Below are positions 1-10,446 of a DNA stretch of 64,000 bases, in pieces. The number at the start of each line of letters is the position of its first letter. The stretch's first letter is position 1. Under the pieces are notes generated by a model that made no database searches, was not told the DNA's origin, and worked only from the letters and a program-made list of their open reading frames with translations. The stretch is from assembly GCF_001445575.1 (NCBI RefSeq), contig NZ_CP013200.1, forward strand, positions 3,472,001 to 3,536,000. The letters run 5' to 3'. The position numbers were made by a program, and so were the translations under genes. Source of the stretch: Arthrobacter alpinus (GTDB lineage: Bacteria; Actinomycetota; Actinomycetes; Actinomycetales; Micrococcaceae).

Positions 1-183
1 GAGCGGAAACGGATGCGCGCCGCCCACACGGCGGCACGCCAAGCGCACCTGAACATGGCGCTGGGACGCAAGGCCCCGGCGTCGTACCTTCAAAAGCGCA
101 ACGCAGTGCTGCGCCGAGTAATGGGGCTAGACGCCGTCCAAAACCTTGTGGCCCGCCGCTTCACCATGCACAGCATCCGGTGA
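1..183 (+). CDS. 3' end of an unrecognised gene (partial)
   Basis: An open frame enters from the left edge and runs 60 codons to a TGA. The product end is basic and Ala/Arg rich, with a segment like ASYLQKRNAVLRRVMGL. I do not recognise the family. The frame overlaps the 3' end of the convergent YibE/F gene by 57 bases, which is long for a genuine convergent pair, so this could be a chance open frame in GC-rich DNA. Confidence 0.3.
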   Translation, partial: ERKRMRAAHTAARQAHLNMALGRKAPASYLQKRNAVLRRVMGLDAVQNLVARRFTMHSIR

Positions 184-1434
184 ATCCTGAACCGATCGAG
201 CCTGAGGCCGGCCGGTGGCCTTGACCACGGCAACCGCCACCGCCGTGGTGACCGGGATGGCCAGGACCAACCCGATGGAGCCGACCAGGATGCGCACAAT
301 CTCCTCGGCGAGCTCGGATCCGGTGAGGGCCAGGAGGAGTTGCTGGTCGAAGAGGGACACCATGAGCAGCACCGGGATGGCGCTGCCTGCGTAGGCAAAG
401 GCGATGGTGTAAACCGTGGAGGCGATGTGGTCGCGGCCAATGCGCATGGCCGAGGTGAACAGTTCCCGGGTGCTGGTGTTGGGCGCAAGTTCGTAGAGTT
501 CCCACACTGCTGAGGATTGGGTGATGGTGACGTCGTTGAGCACGCCCAGGCCCGAGATCACCAGGCCGCACAGGATCATGCCGGACAGTGACATCCCCTG
601 GGTCATATTCAAGAGCTGGTAGCCGTACTCGCCCGAGTGGCCCGCCAAGGCTGCGGCATCCACCGCCCACCAGGCGAGTCCTGCCGTGACGCCGAGCCCG
701 AACAAGGTGCCTAGCAGTGCGGTGGAGGTTCGGGCTGAGAAGCCGTGGGCAAAGTACAGCACCCCAAACATGATGGCCGATGAGCCCACTAGCGCCACCA
801 GCATGGGTGGCTGGCCCTGCGCCAACGCCGGCAGAATGAACCAGCCCAGCACTCCGAACGCCCCGGCCAGGCCCACAATGGCCCGGAAACCACGCCAGCG
901 TGCCACGGCCACCACCACGACGGCGTACAGCACGGCTAGCAACCCCATGGGGAAGGTCCGGACAAAGTCCATGAACACATACTGGGGGCCGTTGGCTTCC
1001 ACGCCAGTGACGGCGGACAGCCCGGAGAGGTTCAAATATCTAATGGTGTCGCCGGTGTGGACGCCACGGGTTTGCACGATGTCAGGGCTGATCAGCACCG
1101 GAATTTCTGTTTGCCCCTCCCCCTCAATGAAGGCGACAAAGCAGCTGGTCCCCGGGCTGCCGCCGGTATTGAGGGAGCAGTCTTCCGTGGCCGTGCGCAG
1201 CACCTTTCCGGAATCGATGCTTGCCCCAGGCGCGGCGGCATAGGGGTTGCCGCTCTGCGCTGGGGCAGTGCTCGCGCTGGGCCACATGAGCGCCATGGCC
1301 ACAATGGTCAGCACGGCCAGGGGCACCAGAATCCAGCTCAACAGCACCACCGCCCGGCGCCGCATCGCCTTCCGACGGCGCAACTCCGGCCGGCTCAAAG
1401 TCGATTCATCAACGTGCGAATGTGAATGGCCCAT
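127..1434 (-). CDS. YibE/F family membrane protein
   Basis: Integral membrane protein of 435 residues in the YibE/F family. The N-terminus is His-rich (MGHSHSHVDES), then a basic stretch leads into a first membrane segment at about residues 27-50. A roughly 100-residue extracytoplasmic domain follows, then about seven hydrophobic helices from residue 155 to 405. The family is often suggested to be a transporter or permease, but no substrate is established. The length fits the family. The gene stands alone; the nearest same-strand gene upstream is a GNAT gene 410 bases away. Confidence 0.85.
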   Translation of the reverse strand: MGHSHSHVDESTLSRPELRRRKAMRRRAVVLLSWILVPLAVLTIVAMALMWPSASTAPAQSGNPYAAAPGASIDSGKVLRTATEDCSLNTGGSPGTSCFVAFIEGEGQTEIPVLISPDIVQTRGVHTGDTIRYLNLSGLSAVTGVEANGPQYVFMDFVRTFPMGLLAVLYAVVVVAVARWRGFRAIVGLAGAFGVLGWFILPALAQGQPPMLVALVGSSAIMFGVLYFAHGFSARTSTALLGTLFGLGVTAGLAWWAVDAAALAGHSGEYGYQLLNMTQGMSLSGMILCGLVISGLGVLNDVTITQSSAVWELYELAPNTSTRELFTSAMRIGRDHIASTVYTIAFAYAGSAIPVLLMVSLFDQQLLLALTGSELAEEIVRILVGSIGLVLAIPVTTAVAVAVVKATGRPQARSVQDSPDAVHGEAAGHKVLDGV

Positions 1435-1844
1435 GGGCTGCGATCAGTCCTTGTGGTTGTGTTCAGTTGCGGCTCGCCATTTTCCGGCTGGGCCCACAAG
1501 CGCGAGGGCCCCGCTGCGAGCTTGCGAGTAGCGGGAGTGCTTGGGGACTATCCGACGCGTCGGCCGCGGGCGGCCTTGGGCGTCTCCTTTACGTCGCCTA
1601 CAAAAAATGACGGATCCGCCGCCGACCCAGCGGACTCAGCGTTGGTGCGCACCAGCGGTCAGAAAGCGGGACGGGTCGCAAACAGCCAAGGCATCCGGGC
1701 CGGCCCCTCGGTAGGAGGGAAGGCTGGGCTCTCGGAGCGGGGATGGATTTTCAAGGTCGCCCAGCGACCGAGGAAATCTTACTGCCCGCGAGAGAGCCCA
1801 GCCTTCCCGCTCGCGAGGGGTCCGACCCCGCCGCCGACCAACTG
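1435..1844. repeat. 410-base intergenic stretch with a 17-bp inverted repeat
   Basis: I see no convincing gene here. A perfect 17-bp inverted repeat (arms 1717-1733 and 1792-1808, gggaaggctgggctctc and its complement) flanks a 58-base spacer. It lies just after the 3' end of the GNAT gene on the minus strand. It could be a long-loop terminator or a dispersed palindromic element. Confidence 0.5.
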
Positions 1845-2834
1845 TTACTCCCCGAGGACCAGGGTTTCGGTGCCGCGGACCTTGGCTGCTCCGACGGCGA
1901 TCATGGGGTTAACCACGGCGCAGAGCGCTTCCATGGAGTCGTCCAGTTCCAGGAGTACCGGGTACTGGTGGGTGATGAGGGCGAGCAGGTCATAGACGGC
2001 TTGCACCGCCGCATCGTTCTCCAGTGCGGGTTCTACGCCGAGGAACACCTCTGAGGCACTGGCCGCGACATCTTCCGATGCCTCGATGTGCCCTTGTGAG
2101 TAGCTGAGCGCAAAGGCTTGGATCTTGCCCTTTTTGCTCGGCGCAACGTCTCCACCAAAGGCACTGGCGGGCTCGGCCCGCAGCACCAAGGCGCCGTGGG
2201 CGCCAGTGAGATCGTCCAGGAACATGCGCTGAACCAGGCCGGGGCTCACCGGACCGGTGGGGTCCCACTGGTTCACGGACTCGTAGTATCGGCCCACAAC
2301 ACCGGTCAGCTCAACAGAACCGGTCGCCAGATCCTGCACGCGTGCAGTGGCTTCCTCCTCGGTGCCCTCACCAAACATAGGAAGCTTCAGCGCGCCGGGA
2401 CCCACCTCGACAATCCTGTTGCGCTGCAAAACGCTCAGCCCCATGGCCGCGGCGAACTCCGCGCCCGAGGTGCCGGGGGCAGCCTTGGTGCGCAACGCCG
2501 TCGTGCTTACCAAACCGGCAGCAAGCGCCCCGTCTGCTTCACGGCGCAACATGGTCAGCAAGGTTGCACCAACGCCTGCGCGCCGGTGGTCCTTGGCGAC
2601 CTCAACATAAACCCAGAGCCGGGCCGGGTGCAGCTTGGTCGAGTAGATGACGCCGGCCGCAACCGGAATACCCTGATCCTCAGCGACGATGGTGCGACGC
2701 CACGGATTAGCGTCAGTTGCCGGGGTCAAAGCGGCGCGAAATTGCCCGGCCGGGGCCGAATCAGCGTCTCCCCAAATCTCCAAGAGAGTCAGATCGTCGC
2801 CGTCCTCCCACGGCCGATACGAAAGTTCAGCCAC
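1845..2834 (-). CDS. GNAT family N-acetyltransferase (two-domain)
   Basis: Predicted acetyl-CoA-dependent N-acetyltransferase of 329 residues, about twice the size of a single GNAT domain. The N-terminal half has the GNAT core, with the acetyl-CoA loop DHRRAGVGATLLTML at about residues 82-96. The C-terminal half is a weaker second GNAT-like fold. The substrate is unknown. The ATG lies three bases after the glyS stop codon, so the two are very likely one transcript. The start MAELSYRPWEDGDD fits the usual beginning of the fold. Confidence 0.85.
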   Translation of the reverse strand: MAELSYRPWEDGDDLTLLEIWGDADSAPAGQFRAALTPATDANPWRRTIVAEDQGIPVAAGVIYSTKLHPARLWVYVEVAKDHRRAGVGATLLTMLRREADGALAAGLVSTTALRTKAAPGTSGAEFAAAMGLSVLQRNRIVEVGPGALKLPMFGEGTEEEATARVQDLATGSVELTGVVGRYYESVNQWDPTGPVSPGLVQRMFLDDLTGAHGALVLRAEPASAFGGDVAPSKKGKIQAFALSYSQGHIEASEDVAASASEVFLGVEPALENDAAVQAVYDLLALITHQYPVLLELDDSMEALCAVVNPMIAVGAAKVRGTETLVLGE

Positions 2835-2837
2835 TTT

Positions 2838-4223
<1,386 letters not shown>

Positions 4224-4318
4224 TGTATTACTCCTATTACTTACGAGGCCGCTGGGTGCGGTCCGTCCCGCGCTCAAGCTTACAGTTCGGCGGCCATTCC
4301 GGAGGAATTGTTCCCCGC

Positions 4319-4440
4319 ATGCGCTGAACTGGGGATGAATCCGGCGCCCGGTGCCTCATGCACCAAACTCACGGTCAGTTTGGTGCACAAAACAGGGCGT
4401 GTTGTTTTATGCACCAGACTCCATGGCCAGTTCAGCGCAT
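4319..4440. repeat. Nested inverted repeats between lactonase gene and glyS
   Basis: An outer 14-bp perfect inverted repeat (4319-4332 atgcgctgaactgg; 4427-4440) encloses an inner hairpin. The inner hairpin has an 11-bp perfect stem (4359-4369 and 4377-4387, tgcaccaaact) and a 7-base loop. A variant of the inner arm, tgcaccagact, recurs at 4410-4420. The element lies upstream of glyS and downstream of the lactonase gene. It may be a terminator, a regulatory RNA structure or a small palindromic mobile repeat. Confidence 0.6.
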
Positions 4441-4502
4441 AAGGACTATGTGAAGCACGACGCCGGACCCCAGACGTGCGCCGTTGGCGCACCGCTGCGC
4501 TG

Positions 4503-5588
4503 TTAGCGCGGCAAAACGCAGGTGGGGCTGCCAAATTTCACGGACTGGAGGGGTGCTTGGCCTAGCAGCCCCTGGCTGTCTACGTTAAAGACGGCCACAG
4601 TGTTGGAGTTTTGATTGGCAACGTACATCTTGTTATTGGCCACGGCGAAGTGTCGTGGCCACGTCCCACCGCTGGACAGCTGCTGCAGGAACCGTGGTGA
4701 AGTGGGTGCCGCATCAGTATTCTCCGGAACATTCAATCCGGTCACGTCCAACACCACCACGGTGTCCGGACCGCGAACTGCAGCATAGAGTTTGCTGCCA
4801 TCATCGGAGAGCTGAATGTGCGAGGGGAAGAACTGGTCCGCATCCGCTACGGCGTGACTATTTTCCGCCAAGGGGACCTTGAACAGCCAGTGCCAAAAAT
4901 ATTCGCCGTGTGCGTCGCGCACAGTCCGCCTCATGACGTGCAGGTAGCCATCGAGTTCACCTGCCACCAAGAGAAACTCGCCTTTGATGGCAACATGGCG
5001 CGGACCCGTCCCCGGCGGCAGCTCTGCTGAGCCCAGGCGAACGTGGGACTCGGCGGAGTATTCATCCACCCTGTCCGAGCCAAGGTCCGCGACCAAAACG
5101 GTGCCCCACTCCGTGGCCGTGACCTGATGCGCATGGGATTCGCCTTGGCGATCCGACACGGGACCACTGCCCGGATGTGCCAGAACTATGGGCTGGACGG
5201 GCGCCCCGTGCGAACCGGAATTAATGCCCAGACCCACAACATCTTCAGCGGGAAGGACTGCCGCCGTGCCCGATGAGTAGTTGGCAACCCACACCGCACT
5301 GTCCACGAGTGCCACATGGCAGCTGTCGGCGCCTCCGCTGGAAACCCTACCCAGGACCTCTAGTGACCATGGGTCCACCGCGACCACGTTGCCGTGTTCC
5401 AATTCCTCAACAGCGAACAGAACGGCGCCGCCGTCCGCCATGAACGATGGATTGGATACGGCTGCGCCTTGTGCCAATTGCTCCCCCACGGTGCCATCGG
5501 CCAACAACGCGTAGCGCACCATCCCCGGCCCAGCACCATAACCTTCCTGGGTGTAGCCGCTGACAATCAGTTCGGGGGTGGTGGGCAT
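4503..5588 (-). CDS. Lactonase family seven-bladed beta-propeller protein
   Basis: Cytosolic-type beta-propeller of the lactonase family (related to 6-phosphogluconolactonase Pgl of the YbhE type), 361 residues. Repeated blade motifs end in phrases such as GPRHVAIKG, FFPSHIQLSDDGSKLYAAVR and WPRHFAVANNKMYVANQN. Family members hydrolyse sugar lactones, but many have no assigned substrate. I chose the ATG at 5588 (MPTTPELIVSGYTQEG) because AGGAG lies eight bases upstream. The open frame reaches further upstream without a better signal. It is divergent from the PadR gene, with about 115 bases between. Confidence 0.85.
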   Translation of the reverse strand: MPTTPELIVSGYTQEGYGAGPGMVRYALLADGTVGEQLAQGAAVSNPSFMADGGAVLFAVEELEHGNVVAVDPWSLEVLGRVSSGGADSCHVALVDSAVWVANYSSGTAAVLPAEDVVGLGINSGSHGAPVQPIVLAHPGSGPVSDRQGESHAHQVTATEWGTVLVADLGSDRVDEYSAESHVRLGSAELPPGTGPRHVAIKGEFLLVAGELDGYLHVMRRTVRDAHGEYFWHWLFKVPLAENSHAVADADQFFPSHIQLSDDGSKLYAAVRGPDTVVVLDVTGLNVPENTDAAPTSPRFLQQLSSGGTWPRHFAVANNKMYVANQNSNTVAVFNVDSQGLLGQAPLQSVKFGSPTCVLPR

Positions 5589-5702
5589 GGCTGGCGCTCC
5601 TGGTCGTTGTGTCTTCTCACGCTGGAATTCTGCGTCTACGCTACCGCGCCCACCACCCAAAAGCCGTTGCATGACTGCGCAACACAAGGTACTGTGCATT
5701 GC

Positions 5703-6049
5703 ATGGTACTCAATGACACTGTCAGCACCAACCTCCGGAAGGGGTTCTGGAGTACTGCGTCCTCGCCACGATTGGCGATGGAGAAATGTACGGGCTGGAC
5801 ATAGCCAACGGCCTCCAGCGCCGCGGGCTGCTCACCAGCGAGGGCACGTTGTATCCGCTCTTGGCCCGGCTGCGCCGTAACGGACTGGTGAAAACCAGCT
5901 GGCGCGAATCCAGCCAGGGCGCCCCGCGCCGCTATTACACCTTGACGGAATCAGGGCAGCAGTCACTGGCCGCTTTTGCCGAAGTCTGGGAAACCTTCAG
6001 CGCTTCCGTTACCGACACACTCAACTCAACAACCGGGGGAACACCATGA
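5703..6049 (+). pseudogene. PadR family transcriptional regulator, frameshifted
   Basis: The frame from the ATG at 5703 encodes MVLNDTVSTNLRKG and then departs from the family. Adding one G to the GGGG run at 5741-5744 restores VLEYCVLATIGDGEMYGLDI and joins the rest of a typical PadR winged helix, ending at 6049. The restored protein is about 115 residues, normal for a short PadR. The stop overlaps the next gene as ATGA. PadR proteins repress partner membrane-protein genes, as in this arrangement. The break may be a sequencing error. An internal ATG at 5786 would give only the truncated C-terminal 87 residues. Confidence 0.85.
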
Positions 6050-6726
6050 ATCACGACATTGAGGCACCCGAGGTTCGCAATTACCTGGCCACCATCGAGG
6101 CCCGGCTGGCACAGCTGCCCTCCGAGCAGTCCGAGGAGATCATGTTCGGCGTTCGCGAGCACATTGCCGAGGCCATCGAGCGGGGCGGCCAGTCCACCGC
6201 GGAAATCTTGGCCGGATTGGGCAGCCCCGACGACATCGCCGCCGGGATGGCAGACGCTGGGGCACAAGCCCCCGGCCCAGTGCAGCAACTGCCCTCATAC
6301 CAATTCCAGCAGTTGCCGCAACCGGCACCGCGCCACCAAGCCTCAACCCTGTGGGTGGTGGCAACCTGCATACTCCTGCCATTCGGTGCCTTCATGGTCG
6401 GAGTGGGCTGGCTCTTCGGCGTGGCCGGGCTGTGGATGGGCACCCGCTGGAAAAATTGGGAAAAGATCGTGGGTACCGTGGTTCTGCCAGGCGGGCTGTT
6501 CGGGTCCATGTTCCTGCTGTCTACGGGCGTCTGGCAGTCCTCCGGTTCCACCTCCAGCGTCAGCGTCTCGCCGATGGACGGCAGCACCACGCCAATGGAC
6601 GCCGGCACCAACCCACTGATACCCGCGTTTCCCACCGTCGCTGCCATCATTGTGATCCTGCTGCCAATCGCGGTGGCCGTTTACCTGCTGGTGGTCGGGC
6701 TCCGCCGCGGCACCAAGCAAGCGTGA
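6046..6726 (+). CDS. HAAS/DUF1700-type membrane protein, partner of PadR
   Basis: Protein of 226 residues. An N-terminal helical domain (residues 8-65, RNYLATIEARLAQLP and later AEILAGLGSPDDIAAGM) matches the HAAS/DUF1700 pattern that accompanies PadR genes. It is followed by a Pro/Gln linker and three to four membrane segments from about residue 103 on. The ATG overlaps the stop of the PadR gene, so translation is coupled. The family is regulatory or structural at the membrane, and no enzymatic role can be read from the sequence. Confidence 0.8.
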   Translation: MNHDIEAPEVRNYLATIEARLAQLPSEQSEEIMFGVREHIAEAIERGGQSTAEILAGLGSPDDIAAGMADAGAQAPGPVQQLPSYQFQQLPQPAPRHQASTLWVVATCILLPFGAFMVGVGWLFGVAGLWMGTRWKNWEKIVGTVVLPGGLFGSMFLLSTGVWQSSGSTSSVSVSPMDGSTTPMDAGTNPLIPAFPTVAAIIVILLPIAVAVYLLVVGLRRGTKQA

Positions 6727-6784
6727 ACCGGCAGCGCGCGGCAGCGGGTAAACGAAAACCCATCCATGCGGCACAATTAACTAC

Positions 6785-7015
6785 ATGAGTGCACACGAGA
6801 TCATTGACATCCCCATCCGCGACGACATGATCCGCCTGGGCCAGCTGCTCAAGCTTGCCAGCCTGGTCGAGGACGGTGTCGAGGCAACTGAGCTCATCAA
6901 AAACGGCTTGGTCAAGGTCAACGGCGAGATCGATGACCGCCGCGGCCGCCAGCTCCACCCCGGCGACACCGTTACGGTCAACGGCGAATCGGTTCGCATC
7001 ACCACCGGCGGCTGA
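6785..7015 (+). CDS. Small S4-domain RNA-binding protein
   Basis: A 76-residue protein consisting almost entirely of an S4 RNA-binding domain. The fold appears as IRLGQLLKLASLVEDGVEA, then IKNGLVKVNGEIDDRRGRQL and a final HPGDTVTVNGESV strand. It resembles the YaaA/YlmH-tail type of stand-alone S4 protein, which binds structured RNA or ribosomes. Its target here is unknown. It is monocistronic, with a strong terminator just after it. Confidence 0.88.
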   Translation: MSAHEIIDIPIRDDMIRLGQLLKLASLVEDGVEATELIKNGLVKVNGEIDDRRGRQLHPGDTVTVNGESVRITTGG

Positions 7016-7048
7016 CGTCCCGGACGGGACCACAGGTTAAACGAACGA

Positions 7049-7077
7049 ACGGCGGGCACCTTGGAGGTGCCCGCCGT
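7049..7077. terminator. Rho-independent terminator between convergent genes
   Basis: A perfect 12-bp GC-rich stem (7049-7060 and 7066-7077) with a 5-base loop lies between the S4 gene (+) and the hydrolase gene (-). It is suited to end transcription from both sides. Confidence 0.8.
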
Positions 7078-7090
7078 CGTACTTTAAGAA

Positions 7091-7741
7091 CTACTTAGCA
7101 GCCTGCGCGTTCAGGACCTTGTACTGCAGGAATTCGCCCACGTGCGCGATTTCCTGGGCGTTGATGCCGTGCCAAATGCCTGTGTAGAGGACCTTGGTGA
7201 GCTTGGCATGGGCGTGCATCCAGGTATTCGTTGCCTCGACGGCTTCCTGCGGAATGACTGGATCAGCTTGATCGCGCCCCCAGAAAATCTCCGGCTTCAC
7301 GGCGGCAACGGCGGCATCGTCAAAGTACGGATCACCCTGCGCATCCACCACAAATCCGGACAGCCCCACCACAGCGGCGTAATCGGATGGGCGGTGCCGC
7401 AGCAATGACGTGGCCATGCACATGCCTTGAGAGAATCCCAGCAAACTCACCGACGTGTGATTGTCACGGAGCGCATCAATCCAGTGTTCGACGGCGGACG
7501 CGGCCTCCGTCACTGCCGTCACCGAGTAACTCAGATCGTTGCTCAACGGGAACCATGAGTAGCCCGGGCCAGCCTGCAGCGGCGCCCGGACTGAAGCGAA
7601 AGTGAACTCCGTGGGGAGCTGATCTGCCAAGGAAAACAAGTCTGCCTCATCGGCGCCGTAGCCATGGAAGATGACCAGAAGAGGAGTTCCGGCGCGCTCG
7701 CTTTCGGGACGTGACCAAAGGACTGTAGGGGTTGCATTCAT
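7091..7741 (-). CDS. Alpha/beta hydrolase (phospholipase/carboxylesterase type)
   Basis: Cytosolic serine hydrolase of 216 residues in the carboxylesterase/phospholipase (YpfH/Est) group. Visible landmarks are the oxyanion region LLVIFHGYGADEADLF (about residues 21-36), the nucleophile elbow GFSQG at about residue 102, the acidic residue in WGRDQADPVIP, and the catalytic His in YTGIWHGIN. Family members cleave short-chain esters or acyl-thioesters. Its length is typical. It stands alone, convergent with the S4 gene. Confidence 0.87.
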   Translation of the reverse strand: MNATPTVLWSRPESERAGTPLLVIFHGYGADEADLFSLADQLPTEFTFASVRAPLQAGPGYSWFPLSNDLSYSVTAVTEAASAVEHWIDALRDNHTSVSLLGFSQGMCMATSLLRHRPSDYAAVVGLSGFVVDAQGDPYFDDAAVAAVKPEIFWGRDQADPVIPQEAVEATNTWMHAHAKLTKVLYTGIWHGINAQEIAHVGEFLQYKVLNAQAAK

Positions 7742-7820
7742 GGGCCCATCTTTCCACGGAGCTTGCCCTGTCCAAAAAGCGGAGTAGCGAAGATGCCAAG
7801 TTGCCGGGCAGTATGGAGAG

Positions 7821-8642
7821 GTGAATGATTCAATACTGACCCACCCCTGGACCCGCTATGTCGCCTTGGGCGACTCCTTTACAGAAGGCATCGGTGACCC
7901 CGAACCTTCCAGCCCGGGCGGCTACCGCGGGTGGGCCGACAGGGTGGCAGAGGAATTGAGCCACGGCACCGACGAGTTCAAATACGCAAACCTGGCCATC
8001 CGCGGCCGTCTGCTGGGTCAGATCCTGTCCGAGCAGCTGGAACCGGCGCTGGCTCTGAAGCCGGACCTGATCAGCATCTCCGCTGGCGGCAATGATTTGA
8101 TCCGACCAGGCTCTGACCCCGATGCGTTGGCCGAACAGCTTGATGCCGCCGTGGCCAAAATGGCAGCGACTGGAGCGACGATGCTGCTATTCAACGGTCC
8201 TGATATCCGGGACACTCCCGTTCTGGGAATAGTGCGTGGAAGGGTTGCCATCTACAACGAGCACCTGCGCACCATCGCCGCTCGGCATGACGCCATTATT
8301 GCCGATATGTGGTCCCTGCGGCAGCCCGCCGGTACACAAATGTGGGACGTGGACAGGCTGCATTTCTCACCGCTGGGCCACCACACCATTGCGATGATGG
8401 TACTCGATGCCCTGAATGTGAAGCACTCGCTGGTGCCACTGGAGCCCACGCCACTGCCACAGCAAAAGTGGCAGGCGGCACGCGCCGAGGATCTGGTCTG
8501 GGCCCGGGAGTTCTTGTTCCCTTGGGTACTGAGGCGCTTGCGGCACCAGTCCTCAGGCGACGGCATCTCTGCGAAACGCCCGACCCCTGGCCCGGTGTTT
8601 GGTCCGCCGGTTATCGCCGAGGTGCCCGGAGCTGGCGACTAG
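7821..8642 (+). CDS. SGNH/GDSL hydrolase
   Basis: SGNH-fold esterase or lipase of 273 residues without a signal peptide. Block I is ALGDSFTEGIG near the N-terminus, block III is AGGNDL, and block V is DRLHFSPLGHH carrying the Asp and His. The Gly of block II lies in ANLAIRGRLLG. The substrate is not predictable. I used the GTG start because it puts the GDS block about 17 residues in. The GGAGAG just before it is unusually close, so the start is uncertain. The stop overlaps the 3' end of the convergent MFS gene by four bases. Confidence 0.87.
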   Translation: MNDSILTHPWTRYVALGDSFTEGIGDPEPSSPGGYRGWADRVAEELSHGTDEFKYANLAIRGRLLGQILSEQLEPALALKPDLISISAGGNDLIRPGSDPDALAEQLDAAVAKMAATGATMLLFNGPDIRDTPVLGIVRGRVAIYNEHLRTIAARHDAIIADMWSLRQPAGTQMWDVDRLHFSPLGHHTIAMMVLDALNVKHSLVPLEPTPLPQQKWQAARAEDLVWAREFLFPWVLRRLRHQSSGDGISAKRPTPGPVFGPPVIAEVPGAGD

Positions 8643-10195
8643 GCTCGGTGGCGGGCCGTGTGCTGGACGAGGGGCTTGGCGTTGCCCGATACGGCGTCGT
8701 CCACGTTTTCTCCAGCACCTAATGGAGCAGACACCAATGACTGCCCTCGCCGACGGAACAATATCGCGGACACGATCGCGCCTACGGCGAAGAAACCAGC
8801 ACCCCACCAGTAGGCAACGGAGTAGCTGTGGACGGCAGCTTGGGCCGCAACTTCCGCTGATGGTGGGAGGTGCGCGGCGATGTAGTTGGTGGCCGCGGTG
8901 GCGGCGAGCGTGTTTAACAGGGCAGTGCCAATTGAACCACCGACCTGCTGGCTAGTGTTGACCAGGGCGGAGGCGACGCCGGCAAAGCGGCTGTCAATAC
9001 CGTAGGTGGCCGTCTGGATGGACGCCGGCATGATCGAGCCGATGCCAAAGCCGATAATCATCAGCGGCGGCAGGAGGTCACCAGCGTACGTGCTCCCCAG
9101 ATCCAATCGCGTCAGGTAAACCATCCCTATAGCTGATAGGACCATGCCGAAAGGGACCAGGACTTTGGGGCCAAACCGCGGGAGCGCAAAGTTAGTGGAC
9201 AGCTGCGCGGCTAGGATCAGCATACCGATCATAGGCAAGAAGCCAATGCCTGTCTGAATCGGTGAATAGCGGAGCGAGGTCTGCACGTAATACGTCACGA
9301 ACAAGAAAATGCCGAACATGCCAGCCCCAGCAATCAGCACCGAGATGTAGGCGGCTCCACGGTTCCTATTCAACGGAATATGCAAGGGCAGGATCGGATG
9401 GCTTGCGCGTTGCTGCCACAGTACGAAAACGACCATCAGCACGGCCGCCCCAGCAAGCATTCCCCACGTCAGCGGCGAACCCCAGCCGTCAGTTTCGGCG
9501 TTGGAGAACCCGTAGACCAAAGCGAACAGGGCTCCTGAAATCAAGATGGTACCTGGGATATCCAATTTCGGACGGGGTCCTGTGACAACGGAATGGCTGA
9601 CGAAGATCAGTGCCCCAACCACGGCAACGACGGCGATAAAGACGTTGACATACAGGTTCCAGCGCCAATTAAAGTTTTCGGTCAAGAAGCCCCCTAGAAG
9701 GAGTCCGACGGCGCCGCCAGCACCGGCGATCGCGCCAAATACACCGAAGGCACGGGCACGCTCCTTCGGCACTGTGAACGTGGTGGTCAGCACAGCCAAG
9801 GCTGTCGGGGCCAGCAAGGCCCCGAAAGCGCCCTGAATGGCGCGGGCCAAGACGAGCATGCCGAAACTGCCTGCGGCGCCACCGAACGCGGATGCCCCGG
9901 CGAAACCAATCAGGCCGATAATGAATGTTCGTTTCCTGCCCAACAGGTCTGAGAGCCGCCCACCCAGCAACAGCAGGCTACCGAAAGCCAAGGAGTAGGC
10001 GGTGATAATCCACTGGCGTTGCCCGTCGGTAAATCCAAGATCCTGCTGGGCCGAGGGAAGAGCGATGTTGACCACTGTCGAATCCAATACGACCATTAGT
10101 TGCGCTAGGGCCACCGTGGTCAGCGTCCACCAGCGCCGTGAGGACACCTCTGGGGCGCTATTTATATCCGTCATCGGAACTGGGGTCTGGGACAT
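8639..10195 (-). CDS. MFS transporter, DHA2 (EmrB/QacA) drug-efflux type
   Basis: Inner-membrane proton-coupled exporter of about 518 residues with 14 predicted membrane helices, the DHA2 layout. The N-terminal helix has LMVVLDSTVVNIALPSAQ. Loop 2-3 has the major-facilitator motif GGRLSDLLGRKRTF. Helix 5 has a Gly-rich motif C (AGAGGAVGLLLGGFL). Likely substrates are toxic organic compounds, but none can be named. The ATG at 10195 and a GTG three codons upstream are both possible, and neither has a clear ribosome-binding site. No regulator gene adjoins it. Confidence 0.9.
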   Translation of the reverse strand: MSQTPVPMTDINSAPEVSSRRWWTLTTVALAQLMVVLDSTVVNIALPSAQQDLGFTDGQRQWIITAYSLAFGSLLLLGGRLSDLLGRKRTFIIGLIGFAGASAFGGAAGSFGMLVLARAIQGAFGALLAPTALAVLTTTFTVPKERARAFGVFGAIAGAGGAVGLLLGGFLTENFNWRWNLYVNVFIAVVAVVGALIFVSHSVVTGPRPKLDIPGTILISGALFALVYGFSNAETDGWGSPLTWGMLAGAAVLMVVFVLWQQRASHPILPLHIPLNRNRGAAYISVLIAGAGMFGIFLFVTYYVQTSLRYSPIQTGIGFLPMIGMLILAAQLSTNFALPRFGPKVLVPFGMVLSAIGMVYLTRLDLGSTYAGDLLPPLMIIGFGIGSIMPASIQTATYGIDSRFAGVASALVNTSQQVGGSIGTALLNTLAATAATNYIAAHLPPSAEVAAQAAVHSYSVAYWWGAGFFAVGAIVSAILFRRRGQSLVSAPLGAGENVDDAVSGNAKPLVQHTARHRA

Positions 10196-10446
10196 AAGCG
10201 CCACTATAGGCGGTACCCGTTAGTTTCGGATATACCCAGTCTTGGAATCACCCATGAATAATCGTTGCACTGGAATAGATACCCAAGGACCCGCAGTGTT
10301 GCGCCGAAAATTGCCTTCTCGGCCGCGCCTGTTGTGGTGCGAATGTTTCACCAAACGCGGCGTCAAGGACAGCGAACGCACTGACAAAACGACTAGGATG
10401 GGAGGAGAGTCGCCTATTTTGGCGCTCACCCTAGAAGAGGTGTGTT

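Noticed and set aside
4280..4502. Possible T-box leader for glyS
   Set aside because: I see no T-box sequence or specifier hairpin, and actinobacterial T-boxes are mostly before ileS. The region holds nested inverted repeats instead.
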